From an uncultured Pseudomonadota bacterium (lineage in GTDB: Bacteria; Myxococcota_A; UBA796; GCA-2862545), in contig CAJXTB010000003.1 in assembly GCA_913061235.1 (NCBI GenBank), forward strand, positions 124,001-188,000: a DNA stretch of 64,000 nt. Direction: 5' to 3'. Below the pieces are notes generated by a model, which did not search any database, was not told the origin of the DNA, and saw only the letters and a list, made by a program, of their open reading frames with translations. Position 1 is the first letter of the stretch. Each line of letters starts with the position of its first letter. Shown here one piece after another: positions 8,152 to 17,062 of the stretch. The position numbers were made by a program, and so were the translations under genes.

Positions 8152-9489
8152 CTAGATCAGGTTGACCAACTCCTGCAGCGTCTCATCAGCAGTGCGGACG
8201 GTTCCTGCATTTGCCGAGAAGCTACGCTGGGCCTTAATCATTGCAATAAACTCGCTCTCCAAGTCGGTATTCGACGCTTCCAAGGCACGACTTACCACAC
8301 TTCCATTCGCGCCCTGTTCCGCGTTTCCTACCAGCGGTTCACCCGACGCAAACGTGGCCCGGTACATGTTTCCGCCCGTGCGCTCAAGCTGGTTGGTAGC
8401 CGCAAATGTCACGAGCGCCACGCCTCCCACAACTCGGTTCTGGCCGTTGTCGTAGATGGCTTCGATCTGACCATCCGGCTGAACGGCGAGGTCAACGAGA
8501 TTTCCCTGTGGAAAGCCATCTTGCGAAAGACTGGTGAGTGAGCTCTCTTCGCCAGACACGCGAATCGCACCGTTGTCTGTTGGGTTGCCCGCTGCATCCA
8601 AGCCGCCGTCGAACGTAAACGTAAACGGCTCAGCGCCGCCCCAGTTCCACGCAGTGGTGGTGTCGGTCTGGGTGAATGCAACCATGTCACCGGTGCCAGA
8701 GAAGCTCATGGTGCCGCCGCTAAGCTCGAAGGCTTGGCCAGGCTCACCGTCAGGCGCACCATCTCCGTCCAGATCGATTTCGCCGCCGTCAACCACCGCC
8801 TTCCACGTCCAGTCTGTAGAGGATGTGGCCTCAAAGACTACGTTGACCTCGTGCGGCATGCCCAAGCTGTCGTAGACGGTGAGTGAGGTGTCGTAGTCGG
8901 CTGCATCGGACAGCTCGGTGAGCCCCATTGCTGCTGCCGTTCCGTCGAAGGTCCCCGCTGCAATGGGAGATGACGTGATGTCGGGGTCGGCGGTGAGCGT
9001 CGCGGCCATAGACACGGTCGACGTCGCTTGCTGCGGATAGGGACCGGTATCGAGCTGCAGCTCACCGAAGTTGCTAGAGAGCACGCCATCTTCCGCTTGG
9101 TAACCTTGCAGTCGTGCACCAGACAAGTTGGTCACGAACCCATCACGGTCCAGCTGGAAGCTGCCGTCGCGGGTGTACATCGACTCTCCGCCCGCCGAGA
9201 CCGGGAACAGCCCATTGCCGACGACCGCCATGTCCAGCACACCGCCCGTCTGGGTCAGTGCGCCCTGCTCAAAAGATGAGCTGATGCCGCCAAGCATCGC
9301 TCCCCGTCCAAGGGTGGCGGGGCCGGATGCCGAGCCCATCTTGCCAGGCATCATGTCCACGTAGAACGCTCGGCTCGACTTGAACCCTGTAGTGCCAACA
9401 TTGGCAATATTATCGCCGATGACTCCGAGGGTTGAACTACTAGCGCTCATTCCACTAGCGCCGGTTCCAAGCGTACTAAATAGCGACAT
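8152..9489 (-). CDS. flgE: Flagellar hook protein FlgE
   Basis: FlgE builds the flagellar hook. The 445-residue product has the conserved N-terminal rod helix (MSLFSTLGTGASGMSAS, then VIGDNIANVGTTGFKSSRA) and the matching C-terminal coiled coil (ALEASNTDLESEFIAMIKAQ, ending DETLQELVNLI), which form the D0 domain. The centre contains FlgE-type beta domains with YDSLGMPHEVNV. ATG at 9489 has GGGAG upstream. No other flagellar gene is present anywhere in the window, so the gene is isolated from the usual hook-basal-body cluster. It is separated from the MOSC gene by 94 bp. Confidence 0.95.
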   Translation of the reverse strand: MSLFSTLGTGASGMSASSSTLGVIGDNIANVGTTGFKSSRAFYVDMMPGKMGSASGPATLGRGAMLGGISSSFEQGALTQTGGVLDMAVVGNGLFPVSAGGESMYTRDGSFQLDRDGFVTNLSGARLQGYQAEDGVLSSNFGELQLDTGPYPQQATSTVSMAATLTADPDITSSPIAAGTFDGTAAAMGLTELSDAADYDTSLTVYDSLGMPHEVNVVFEATSSTDWTWKAVVDGGEIDLDGDGAPDGEPGQAFELSGGTMSFSGTGDMVAFTQTDTTTAWNWGGAEPFTFTFDGGLDAAGNPTDNGAIRVSGEESSLTSLSQDGFPQGNLVDLAVQPDGQIEAIYDNGQNRVVGGVALVTFAATNQLERTGGNMYRATFASGEPLVGNAEQGANGSVVSRALEASNTDLESEFIAMIKAQRSFSANAGTVRTADETLQELVNLI

Positions 9490-9583
9490 TCAGGCTCCCT
9501 TTGTTGAAGCCATGTCGACCGGACTCGCCGCCAGTTAAGAAAAATTGGTAGCTTTTATTCGCGGCACCAGAGCACGCCGGCCT

Positions 9584-10105
9584 CTATGCCAGCTTCCCCG
9601 GGGTACTGGGGCCGACAATCGCGATGACCTTGTCGCCAATGCGGACCTCACCGGCTTCAAGGACCCGTGTGGTGATGCCACCGTGGCCGCGCATGGCATT
9701 GAAGCCGCCCGTCCCAAGCGTCTCTTCCATACGGCTACAGGGGTCGCACGGGCCTGTGTACTCAAGCACAGCAGTACCCAGGCGGAAGGTCTTGTTCTTC
9801 AGCGCCAGCAAGTTCAGCCCTGAGACCACCACGTTGCGTCGCAGGTCTGCAGGGGTCAGCGCGTCCAAGCCAGCCATTGAGCGAATCGCATCAAGGTGTT
9901 CGGCCTGAATGAGCGTCACCTGACGCTTGCCCCGACCCGAGGAGGCATGACGGTCGCCATCCAGGCCGGTACCCACCTGAATCGTCGCATGTTCCACCTC
10001 GTTAATCGGCGCCCGACGCGCCGGAGATAGACCAATCCACGTCACCGTGCCCTGCTGCGGGATGGTGTTGAGCAGATGTTGAACGGTCGAAAGGTCTTCT
10101 GACAT
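9584..10105 (-). CDS. MOSC domain protein
   Basis: A stand-alone MOSC domain of 173 residues. MOSC domains are beta-strand-rich folds found in molybdenum cofactor sulfurases and in YiiM-like molybdoenzymes; they carry sulfur or molybdenum cofactor via a conserved cysteine. Visible motifs are GLDGDRHASSG near residue 47, RRNVVVSGLNLL, and CDPCSRMEE with the expected cysteine, then RGHGGITTRVLEAGEVRIGD. It is the last gene of a five-gene packed operon, three bases after gor. The substrate cannot be told from sequence. Confidence 0.9.
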   Translation of the reverse strand: MSEDLSTVQHLLNTIPQQGTVTWIGLSPARRAPINEVEHATIQVGTGLDGDRHASSGRGKRQVTLIQAEHLDAIRSMAGLDALTPADLRRNVVVSGLNLLALKNKTFRLGTAVLEYTGPCDPCSRMEETLGTGGFNAMRGHGGITTRVLEAGEVRIGDKVIAIVGPSTPGKLA

Positions 10106-10108
10106 GGC

Positions 10109-11470
10109 TCAGTCCTCGGTGACCGGATGGCGCATTGTGACGAACTCTTCAGCCGCCGTTGGGTGGACTCCGATGGTCGCATCGAACATGGCCTTGGTGG
10201 CGCCGGCGTGCATTGCAACGGCCAAGCCCTGAATGATCTCACCGGCATCCGGCCCCACCATATGGCAGCCAATGACGCGGTCATTCGCCTTGTCGACAAT
10301 CAGCTTCATCATCGTCTTCTCCTCGCGACCGGTCATCGTATGACGCATGCCACGGAAGCGACTGCGGTAGGCCTCGATGTCGTGGCCTGCCGTGCGCGCT
10401 TGCTGTTCGGTCAGTCCTACCGTTCCAACGTTCGGCTGCGAGAACACCGCTGTAGGGAGAATCGTGAGGTCAACCGTGTCCTGCGCGGCACCATACATGC
10501 GCTTTGCAAAGGCCATCCCCTGCTCCAACGCCACCGGCGTGAGTTCCGGCGTACCAATGACGTCTCCGACAGCGTGAATGTGCGGGATGTTCGTCTGGAA
10601 GTCGTCGCCCTCAACAATGATGCTTCCGTTCGCACGCATCTTCACACCGGCGGCGGCTAGGTTGAGCTTCGCAGTGTTCGGTGCCCGGCCTGTCGCCCAC
10701 ATCAGACAGTCGGTCGTGAGCTGGGTCTTGTCGTCAAGGTCGACACACAGGGTGCCGTCGTCGTTCTTCATGACGTGAATGACGCTCGTTTCTACGCGCA
10801 CATCAATGCCCTTCTTACGCATCTCTTCGCGCAGAGTCACCTGAATATCTGCGTCAAACCCCCGCAGAACGTGTGCGCTCCGCTGAAGCACAACAGTCTG
10901 TACACCCATGCCATTGAGGATGCCGGCAAACTCAACCCCAATGTACCCGCCACCAACAATGGCAATGCGCTTCGGCAGCTTGGCCAAGCTGAACAGGTCG
11001 TCGCTGACCAACCCCAGCTCGGCGCCCGGAATCGGCGGCCGTATGGGCTGTCCGCCCGTGGCGATCAGAATGCGCTCGGCGGTGTAGGTCTTGTCCCCGA
11101 CCTTCACGGTGTGCTCGTCTACGAACGTCGCGAATCCTCGGACAACCTGGACACCTGTGCGCTCCAACAGATGCTGGTAGATGCTATTGAGACGGCTAAT
11201 CTCGCGGTCTTTGTTGGCAATGAGCGCGGACCAATCGAAGGTAGGCTTGGTGAACGACCAGCCGAATCCCTTCGAGTCCTCAACAACATCGCCGTACTCC
11301 GAGGCGTAGACCATCAGCTTCTTCGGCACACAGCCAACGTTGACGCAGGTGCCGCCCATGGGGCCAGCCTCCGCCACAATCACCTTAGCGCCAAGACTTC
11401 CAGCAAAGCGCGCAGCACGCACTCCGCCGGAGCCAGCGCCGATAACAAACAGGTCGGCGTCGTAGCTCAA
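10109..11470 (-). CDS. gor: Glutathione-disulfide reductase (class I flavoprotein disulfide reductase)
   Basis: The FAD enzyme reduces oxidised glutathione with NADPH. The 453-residue product shows the FAD motif GAGSGGVRAARFA at 11-23, the redox pair GGTCVNVGCVPKK (C42 and C47), the second dinucleotide motif GGGYIGVEFA, and the C-terminal HPTAAEEFVTM with the His-Glu pair of the other subunit. The HPTAAEE ending and length fit glutathione reductase better than dihydrolipoamide dehydrogenase. The start codon is TTG at 11470. It follows the YbjN-like gene by one base and is probably translated by coupling. Confidence 0.92.
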   Translation of the reverse strand: MSYDADLFVIGAGSGGVRAARFAGSLGAKVIVAEAGPMGGTCVNVGCVPKKLMVYASEYGDVVEDSKGFGWSFTKPTFDWSALIANKDREISRLNSIYQHLLERTGVQVVRGFATFVDEHTVKVGDKTYTAERILIATGGQPIRPPIPGAELGLVSDDLFSLAKLPKRIAIVGGGYIGVEFAGILNGMGVQTVVLQRSAHVLRGFDADIQVTLREEMRKKGIDVRVETSVIHVMKNDDGTLCVDLDDKTQLTTDCLMWATGRAPNTAKLNLAAAGVKMRANGSIIVEGDDFQTNIPHIHAVGDVIGTPELTPVALEQGMAFAKRMYGAAQDTVDLTILPTAVFSQPNVGTVGLTEQQARTAGHDIEAYRSRFRGMRHTMTGREEKTMMKLIVDKANDRVIGCHMVGPDAGEIIQGLAVAMHAGATKAMFDATIGVHPTAAEEFVTMRHPVTED

Positions 11471-11471
11471 A

Positions 11472-11957
11472 TTAGGCCTCCGTAATGGTCTGCCCGTCTC
11501 TAGCGCCTTGCAGCGTGCCGACCAGCGCTAAGGCTTCATCAACTGTCGCCCCGTGCTTGAGCATGGCCTCGATACCCGGCCATGTGCCGTCTAGTGCAAA
11601 CACCGCGCGGTAGACCAAGTTCCGAATCAACGCCTCATCCGGCGCGACATCGTGCAGGTCGAGACCCACCTTGAACCGCAGCTCACCTGTCCGCACATCC
11701 AGCTCAAAGTTGCCAACGGCAACGCCAGAGTTGGCCCGCGTGGCAAAATCCAGGACCTTGAGCCGGTGCGCCGGTGCGACGGAGCCAGGAACCAGTGCAT
11801 AGGCAGTGATGCGCTCACGCTCGTCATCTGGAATGACCACGGCGTGGAACGCGAGATGTTCGCCGCGGACTCGAGTCAGCAGCATGCCGTCCTCGTGGGT
11901 GGCGACATCCCAGCCATCTGCCTTAAAGAAGGCCAAGCAAGCGTCTGTAAGACTCAC
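11472..11957 (-). CDS. YbjN-like domain protein, copy 1
   Basis: A 161-residue protein that starts at GTG 11957, overlapping the stop of its upstream paralogue by four bases (GTGA). The sequence, with YALVP, RLKVLDFATRANSGVAVGNF and GELRFKVGLDL...EALIRNLV, resembles the YbjN/type III chaperone-like fold. It shares the block FxTRANxGxxxGxFxLxxxxGExxFxxxxD and the LIRNLVY segment with the neighbouring gene, so the two are tandem paralogues. Function is unknown; location next to gor suggests a role linked to redox stress, which is inference only. Confidence 0.75.
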   Translation of the reverse strand: MSLTDACLAFFKADGWDVATHEDGMLLTRVRGEHLAFHAVVIPDDERERITAYALVPGSVAPAHRLKVLDFATRANSGVAVGNFELDVRTGELRFKVGLDLHDVAPDEALIRNLVYRAVFALDGTWPGIEAMLKHGATVDEALALVGTLQGARDGQTITEA

Positions 11958-12409
11958 TGTGCGTCCTCCACAGCAGCAATCGCCTGTTCAGGAGTCGCCT
12001 CGCCGCTGAGCACCATGGCAATGCCGGGCGCGTAGGCGTCCATTGCCAAACAGTTGGTATACACAAGGTTTCTGATGAGTGCGGTGTTGATATTCACCCC
12101 GTCAACGTCTGCGCTGGTGCGAAACTGAACCTCGCCCGAGTCAGACTCCAGGGTGAAGCAGCCAAGCGGCAGACCGAAGTTGGCCCGTGTGATGAACTCC
12201 AACACTCGGACCCTCGCTTCCGGATGGACCAAACGGCCATAGAGCGTTGCGAAGGTCACCGTCTGCAGGTCTTCGTCCACCCGAGCCAGTGCAGCGAAGC
12301 TCGTCGACTTGCCTTGGTAGCTCGTGGTCAACGCCCACTGCTTGGGCAAGGCCTGATACGGCCAGGCATCTTCATCAAAGAAGCGTTCCATTGTATCGAA
12401 TAGCGACAT
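11954..12409 (-). CDS. YbjN-like domain protein, copy 2
   Basis: A 151-residue paralogue of the next gene. It begins MSLFDTMERFFDEDAWPY and contains RVLEFITRANFGLPLGCF and NTALIRNLVYTNCLAMD, the same blocks as copy 1. A longer frame to 12583 exists, but it reads through the 3' end of the esterase gene, so I chose the ATG at 12409, one base after the esterase stop. Both copies are translated in sequence within the operon. Confidence 0.75.
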   Translation of the reverse strand: MSLFDTMERFFDEDAWPYQALPKQWALTTSYQGKSTSFAALARVDEDLQTVTFATLYGRLVHPEARVRVLEFITRANFGLPLGCFTLESDSGEVQFRTSADVDGVNINTALIRNLVYTNCLAMDAYAPGIAMVLSGEATPEQAIAAVEDAQ

Positions 12410-12410
12410 T

Positions 12411-13445
12411 CTATTCGTCTCCGGTGAGCGCAGCATACAAGTACGGAAGCGACACGTCCATTCGCGGGTCTGTTCCACGATGCGTCCCGGAAAAGGCTTC
12501 CCAGACGTGGCCAATTCCCAGCTCGCACAGGCGGTCGACGAAGCGCCGCGCACCGTACTGCAGATGGTACTCGTCTTGATCACCGCAGTCGATGTACAGG
12601 CCTTTGAGGGCGGACAATGCCTGCTGACTGGCTGACTTCTCCAGCATCACGAGGGGGTCGTGTTCGCACCATCGCTGCCAGGCCTGCTCATCGACCTCGC
12701 AGGTGTAGGGGTCGAAGGGAAGACGGATTCCGTACGGTGCGGTGGGGTCTGGGTCGTACGACGCACAAAGTGCTAGCAGCATCATGCAGTGGAAGTCGGA
12801 GCCCTTAAAGGTGGGACGGTTCCAGATGTTCTCCAGCCACGCCGCCGGGTCACCGCCGGTCGATTGAAGCCGTGTGCACAGCTCCGGAAAGCCAGAGCGC
12901 ACGCCCCACTCCCAACCGATATCGCCGCTATGACACGCCACAGCTCCCCAGGTCTCCGGGTACAACATGCCGTGAACCAGGGCACCGTAGCCCCCAGATG
13001 ACTTGCCAAAGAGCCCACGATGCTCGCGCCCTCTTCGCACCCGGAATGCGCCTTCAAGCGCCGGAACAAGGTCCTGGGTCAAGAAGGTTGCCCAGTTTCC
13101 AACGGCAGGTGTGTCGATGTACTGGTTGCCGCCTAGGCGCGTGAAAGCGTCCGGCATTGCCAGAACGACAGGCCCCATCTTGCCCTCAGCCACCAAGCGG
13201 TCGATTCGCTGGGGAAGGGTCTCCTCAAAGGCTCGCCACGCCGTGCGCTTGAGCCCGCTGCTGCTAAACGCGGCCAAGTCGACCAGAAGTGGGTAGTCCC
13301 GATCCCCGTCGTCGTACCCCTTCGGGAGGTACACAGACACACGGCGCTCGTGAGGATCTCCCAGGAGATTCCCCGCCAACGCGTCAGAGCGCACGGTGAT
13401 GTGAGTGAGGCGTCCTTGGGGGGCATTGAAGGGGTGGTTCGGCAT
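12411..13445 (-). CDS. Alpha/beta hydrolase, esterase-D / enterochelin-esterase type
   Basis: A 344-residue cytoplasmic hydrolase of the putative esterase family (Fes/esterase D type). RRVSVYLPKGYDD opens the alpha/beta core, the nucleophile elbow is GKSSGGYGA (family pattern G-x-S-x-G), and the late FSGTHRGTD supplies the catalytic histidine. DCGDQDEYHLQYGA is the expected acid region. ATG at 13445 is chosen over one five codons upstream. It is the first gene of the five-gene operon running down to the MOSC gene. Substrate unknown; S-formylglutathione-type substrates are conceivable given the glutathione reductase downstream, but this is speculation. Confidence 0.85.
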   Translation of the reverse strand: MPNHPFNAPQGRLTHITVRSDALAGNLLGDPHERRVSVYLPKGYDDGDRDYPLLVDLAAFSSSGLKRTAWRAFEETLPQRIDRLVAEGKMGPVVLAMPDAFTRLGGNQYIDTPAVGNWATFLTQDLVPALEGAFRVRRGREHRGLFGKSSGGYGALVHGMLYPETWGAVACHSGDIGWEWGVRSGFPELCTRLQSTGGDPAAWLENIWNRPTFKGSDFHCMMLLALCASYDPDPTAPYGIRLPFDPYTCEVDEQAWQRWCEHDPLVMLEKSASQQALSALKGLYIDCGDQDEYHLQYGARRFVDRLCELGIGHVWEAFSGTHRGTDPRMDVSLPYLYAALTGDE

Positions 13446-13517
13446 GGCCCGTGCTACCACAAGGGGTGGTCCTCACGCGCGCCACGCAGCGAGATAGGGG
13501 GCGCGCCCGGAGGACCT

Positions 13518-14498
13518 ATGAAGCTCGCTACTCTCGACAACGGAACCCGCGACGGGCAGCTGCACATTGTGCGCCGCGACAACACCGCAATGGTCAGCGC
13601 TGCTGATATTGCGCCAACCCTACAGGCCGCGCTGGACAGCTGGGATGCACTGGCGCCCAAGCTCATCGAGCGATCTGAAGCGCTCAACGCAGGCACCGTT
13701 ACTGGTGTCCCCGTAGACATCAGCAAGCTGCGTTCTCCCCTACCCCGCGCCTACGAGTGGATTGACGGCTCCGCCTACATCAACCACATCGTTCTGGTGC
13801 GCAAAGCCCGAAACGCAGAGCCGCCGGCCACGCTCGAGACCGACCCGCTTGTCTACCAAGGCGGTAGCGGTGTGCTGCTAAGCCCGACTCAAGACATTCC
13901 CCTAGCCAATGCCGACTGGGGCCTCGACTACGAGTCGGAGATCGCTGTAATCCTTGGCGACACACCGCAGGGCACCACGAAGGACAACGCGCTTGGCAAC
14001 GTCAAGCTGCTGATGCTGGTGAACGACATCACCCTGCGGAACCTGATTCCGACAGAGCTCAAGAAGAACTTCGGCTTCTTCCAGAGCAAGCCTGCAACTG
14101 CCTTCTCGCCGTTCGCCTTGACCCCAGACGAGCTCGGCACCGCTTGGCATGACGGCCGTATTCACCTGAACCTTGAAAGTGAGCTGAACGGCACGGTCAT
14201 TGGTGATGTGAAAGCCGGACCGGAGATGCACTTCAGCTTCGCCGACCTCATCGCCCACCTGTGCAAGACCCGCAGCTACACAGCCGGCACCATCTTGGGC
14301 TCGGGCACCGTCTCCAATACCGTTCCAGAGGCTGGCGTCAGCTGCCTTGCCGAGCGCCGCATGCGTGAGACCATCGACACCGGCACGGCAACGACTGGCT
14401 TCTTGAAGGTTGGCGACCGAATCCGGATTCAGATGCACAACGCTGACGGCGACAACCTGTTCGGCACCATCGACCAGACGGTTGTGGCGTTCAAGTGA
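13518..14498 (+). CDS. fahA: Fumarylacetoacetate hydrolase family protein
   Basis: FAH splits fumarylacetoacetate into fumarate and acetoacetate, the last step of tyrosine breakdown. The 326-residue product has the family core: DWGLDYESEIAVIL with the metal-binding Glu pair, VNDITLRNLIP, FFQSKPATAFSPFAL and GTILGSGTVSN. The start at ATG 13518 has GGAGG eight bases upstream; longer frames overlap the esterase on the other strand. Its stop overlaps the maiA start (GTGA), so the two are coupled. With maiA beside it and hpd 3.5 kb away, the tyrosine-pathway assignment is better than that of a generic family member. Confidence 0.88.
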   Translation: MKLATLDNGTRDGQLHIVRRDNTAMVSAADIAPTLQAALDSWDALAPKLIERSEALNAGTVTGVPVDISKLRSPLPRAYEWIDGSAYINHIVLVRKARNAEPPATLETDPLVYQGGSGVLLSPTQDIPLANADWGLDYESEIAVILGDTPQGTTKDNALGNVKLLMLVNDITLRNLIPTELKKNFGFFQSKPATAFSPFALTPDELGTAWHDGRIHLNLESELNGTVIGDVKAGPEMHFSFADLIAHLCKTRSYTAGTILGSGTVSNTVPEAGVSCLAERRMRETIDTGTATTGFLKVGDRIRIQMHNADGDNLFGTIDQTVVAFK

Positions 14499-15115
14499 CG
14501 CTGTACGGCTACTGGCGCAGCAGCAGCACGTGGCGCGTTCGCATTGGTCTGGCCCTCAAAGGGTTGGACTACACGAACGAGCCGGTAAACCTGCTGCACA
14601 GTGCCCAACTCGGTGACGAACACCGCGCGCGCAATCCGATGGGTCAAGTACCGGCGCTAGCAGACGGCGACGTTGTGCTGACCCAGTCGCTGCCCATCTT
14701 GGAATACCTTGAAGAGCGGTACCCACAAGTACCGCTACTTCCAGGGTCTTATGCACAGCGCGCCAAGATTCGCGCCATGGCTGAGGTCGTCAACAGCGGC
14801 ATTCAGCCGCTTCAGAACCTCGCTGTGCTCAAGCACCTCGACACCCACAGCGTGGACCGAGGCGACTGGTCACGGCACTGGATCGATACGGGCCTGCGCG
14901 CGCTCGAGTCCATGGCCACCGGTTCCGGTCCGTTCTTGGTGACGGACGGCCCCACCCTCGCTGAAGCCTGTCTGATCCCACAGCTGTACAACGCCCGACG
15001 CTTCAAGATGGACGTCGCCGCCTACCCGCGTCTTGCAGTGTGCGAGGCGGCCTGCCTGGCCCTGCCGGCATTCCAGCAGAGCCACCCGGACCAGCAGCCC
15101 GACGCCGTCGTCTAG
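14495..15115 (+). CDS. maiA: Maleylacetoacetate isomerase (zeta-class GST)
   Basis: The enzyme isomerises maleylacetoacetate to fumarylacetoacetate using glutathione. The 206-residue product begins MTLYGYWRSSSTWRVRIGLA; the SSSTWRVR block matches the zeta-class signature SSxxxxVR with the catalytic serine. NPMGQVPAL and TQSLPILEYLEERYP are standard GST N-domain motifs, and the C-domain has the helix TLAEACLIPQLYNA. It starts at GTG 14495 inside the fahA stop. Its TAG stop shares a CTAG tetranucleotide with the convergent MscS gene. Confidence 0.92.
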   Translation: MTLYGYWRSSSTWRVRIGLALKGLDYTNEPVNLLHSAQLGDEHRARNPMGQVPALADGDVVLTQSLPILEYLEERYPQVPLLPGSYAQRAKIRAMAEVVNSGIQPLQNLAVLKHLDTHSVDRGDWSRHWIDTGLRALESMATGSGPFLVTDGPTLAEACLIPQLYNARRFKMDVAAYPRLAVCEAACLALPAFQQSHPDQQPDAVV

Positions 15116-16941
15116 ACCGAAGCCTGGTGCATGACCCGCTGCGGGTATGGAATCTCAATGCCTTCGTTGTCCAGAGCCACCTTCATGCGACGGTACAGCT
15201 CGCGCTGGGCGGCCCACTGATCTCCCGGCAAGACTCGGACGTGTAGACGGATGTTCACCGACGAATCGGCAAGGGCCACAACCCCCACAAAGACCGGCGC
15301 TTCTTCGAGGCGTTCCTTCCAAGAAGCGTCCGCATACATCGCCTGACCGACCTCGTTGGAGATGCGCTCGACCACGTCAATGTCGGCGTCGTAGCTCACT
15401 CCAATGTCCACAATCGTGCGTGACCAGCCGCGTGTCAGATTGCTGACCAGGCTAATCCCGCCATTCGGCATTGTGTGCAGGTCACCATTGTAGGAGCGTA
15501 CCCACGTCGACCGAATGGTGATGCGCTCGACAGTGCCGGTCTCGCCGTTAATCTTGACGACGTCGCCAACCGCGTACTGGTTCTCTAGCAAGATGAAGAA
15601 GCCGTTCACAACGTCGCGCACAAGGTTCTGCGAGCCGAACGAGATGGCCAGACCCAAGATTGCGACCGAGCCCAGCAAGGGTCCCGTGTTCACGCCGACC
15701 TGTTCGAGCGCCAACAGGGCACCAATCACGTAGATGGCAATCGTTGCTACGCCAATAAAGACCTCGGCCAGGGTCGTTCGGCGCTGGTCACCACCATCAT
15801 CGACGTCAACATCATCATCGGCCCGGTGGACCACATACGCAGTTGCACGCCGCATGAAGCGCTTGGCAACACGTACACCGATGTAGACGGCACCCAAGCC
15901 CAGCAAGATGCGCCACAGTTCGGACCGCAGCCACAACAAGACCGTCGCCCAGGTCGCGGACAGCCAGCTGTTGAGGGACGCTTCTTTGTCATAGGCACCT
16001 TGAAGCGCCGCCAACCGCGAGTCACGGAAGGCAATCTTCGACTGAGTGAGTCCCAGCTCAACCTCACGCCCGCGTCGACGCATCTTGCCGTACTCGACCT
16101 CGGCTCCAATCGACTCGACCTTCGCTTCCGTCCGGAGCACAATCGTGCTCCACAGCTGTCCCCAAGGGTCCACAGAGTTCGCTAGCGACTTGGCAATGGA
16201 GAGTTCAGTCTGTGCGAGCTGAAGGTCCGTCTCAAGGGCCGTTCCCAAGACTTCTTTGGCCGACAGAATCTGCTGAATGTACGCAACCTCCGCCTCGGCT
16301 TCCACTCGCTTGGCATGTTGAGCGGCCATGTCCGCTTCCAGCTCGCCCATACGAAGCGAGCGCTGTTCGTACGGCGTAGGGTCCTCAGAGATGATTTCGA
16401 CAGCCGCGTCGTCCTCACCTTCAGCGGTGATCGACGCTTCTAGACGAGCTTCGAGTGCATCGCGCTCCATCTCGATGGCTTCGAAATACGCGTCCTGGTT
16501 GGTGACCTTGGATGCCGCAAGATCAATCCACTGCTGCATAGGGTCCACAATTCCTAGACCCGTGTTCGACGCCTGCACAGCCTGCATCAGGGTCGTCATC
16601 GTGGAGCCTTGCTGCTCCCAGTACGACCGCCACTCGCGGTTGCTGTACACCTTTTCACCGAGCGCTGAGAGTCGACGCTCCAGCTCGCCCTCTACATTTG
16701 AGGCCTCGCTGTCACTGCGCAGGCTGACCAAGGAAGGGACGTCCGCCCAAGACTCCGACCAGGCGATAGCCGCGTCCCGAACGTCCGCGCTGTACGCGCC
16801 GAGAAGTCCAGCCGCAACCACCTCAACCGGAGCCTCGATACCCGGTGCTTCGATACCGGGTTCCGCGTCGACCGGGACCTCCTGGGCGGATGCCAGCGAC
16901 GCGGCAGACAGAGCGATGAAACACAGACAGTGCCTGAGCAT
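15112..16941 (-). CDS. MscS-family mechanosensitive channel with long periplasmic coiled coil
   Basis: A 609-residue membrane protein. A signal peptide (MLRHCLCFIALSAASLASA) is followed by about 300 residues rich in Glu, Ala and Leu, probably a periplasmic coiled coil. Membrane segments appear near residues 330-355, 395-415 and 425-450; the last is the pore helix of MscS type (LLGSVAILGLAISFGSQNLV). The beta domain follows (NQYAVGDVVKINGETGTVE, then HTMPNGGISLVSNLTRGWS). This layout is that of larger MscK/YbdG-like channels. An acidic loop (DDDVDVDDGGD) lies between the first two helices. It would release solutes on hypo-osmotic shock. Confidence 0.9.
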   Translation of the reverse strand: MLRHCLCFIALSAASLASAQEVPVDAEPGIEAPGIEAPVEVVAAGLLGAYSADVRDAAIAWSESWADVPSLVSLRSDSEASNVEGELERRLSALGEKVYSNREWRSYWEQQGSTMTTLMQAVQASNTGLGIVDPMQQWIDLAASKVTNQDAYFEAIEMERDALEARLEASITAEGEDDAAVEIISEDPTPYEQRSLRMGELEADMAAQHAKRVEAEAEVAYIQQILSAKEVLGTALETDLQLAQTELSIAKSLANSVDPWGQLWSTIVLRTEAKVESIGAEVEYGKMRRRGREVELGLTQSKIAFRDSRLAALQGAYDKEASLNSWLSATWATVLLWLRSELWRILLGLGAVYIGVRVAKRFMRRATAYVVHRADDDVDVDDGGDQRRTTLAEVFIGVATIAIYVIGALLALEQVGVNTGPLLGSVAILGLAISFGSQNLVRDVVNGFFILLENQYAVGDVVKINGETGTVERITIRSTWVRSYNGDLHTMPNGGISLVSNLTRGWSRTIVDIGVSYDADIDVVERISNEVGQAMYADASWKERLEEAPVFVGVVALADSSVNIRLHVRVLPGDQWAAQRELYRRMKVALDNEGIEIPYPQRVMHQASV

Positions 16942-17062
16942 GAGACCTCAATGGATGGGGTTTTCGCGGGCATACTCCGACTACACCAAGCAAGCATGCT
17001 GTCAGTCCATCACCATCGATCGGAGCAACCGGATACGCTCCGCCCCCCACAACGGAGGCCAC

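Noticed and set aside
13350-13517. Upstream extension of fahA
   Set aside because: This part lies over the esterase start on the other strand; the ATG at 13518 has its own GGAGG site and matches the family N-terminus.
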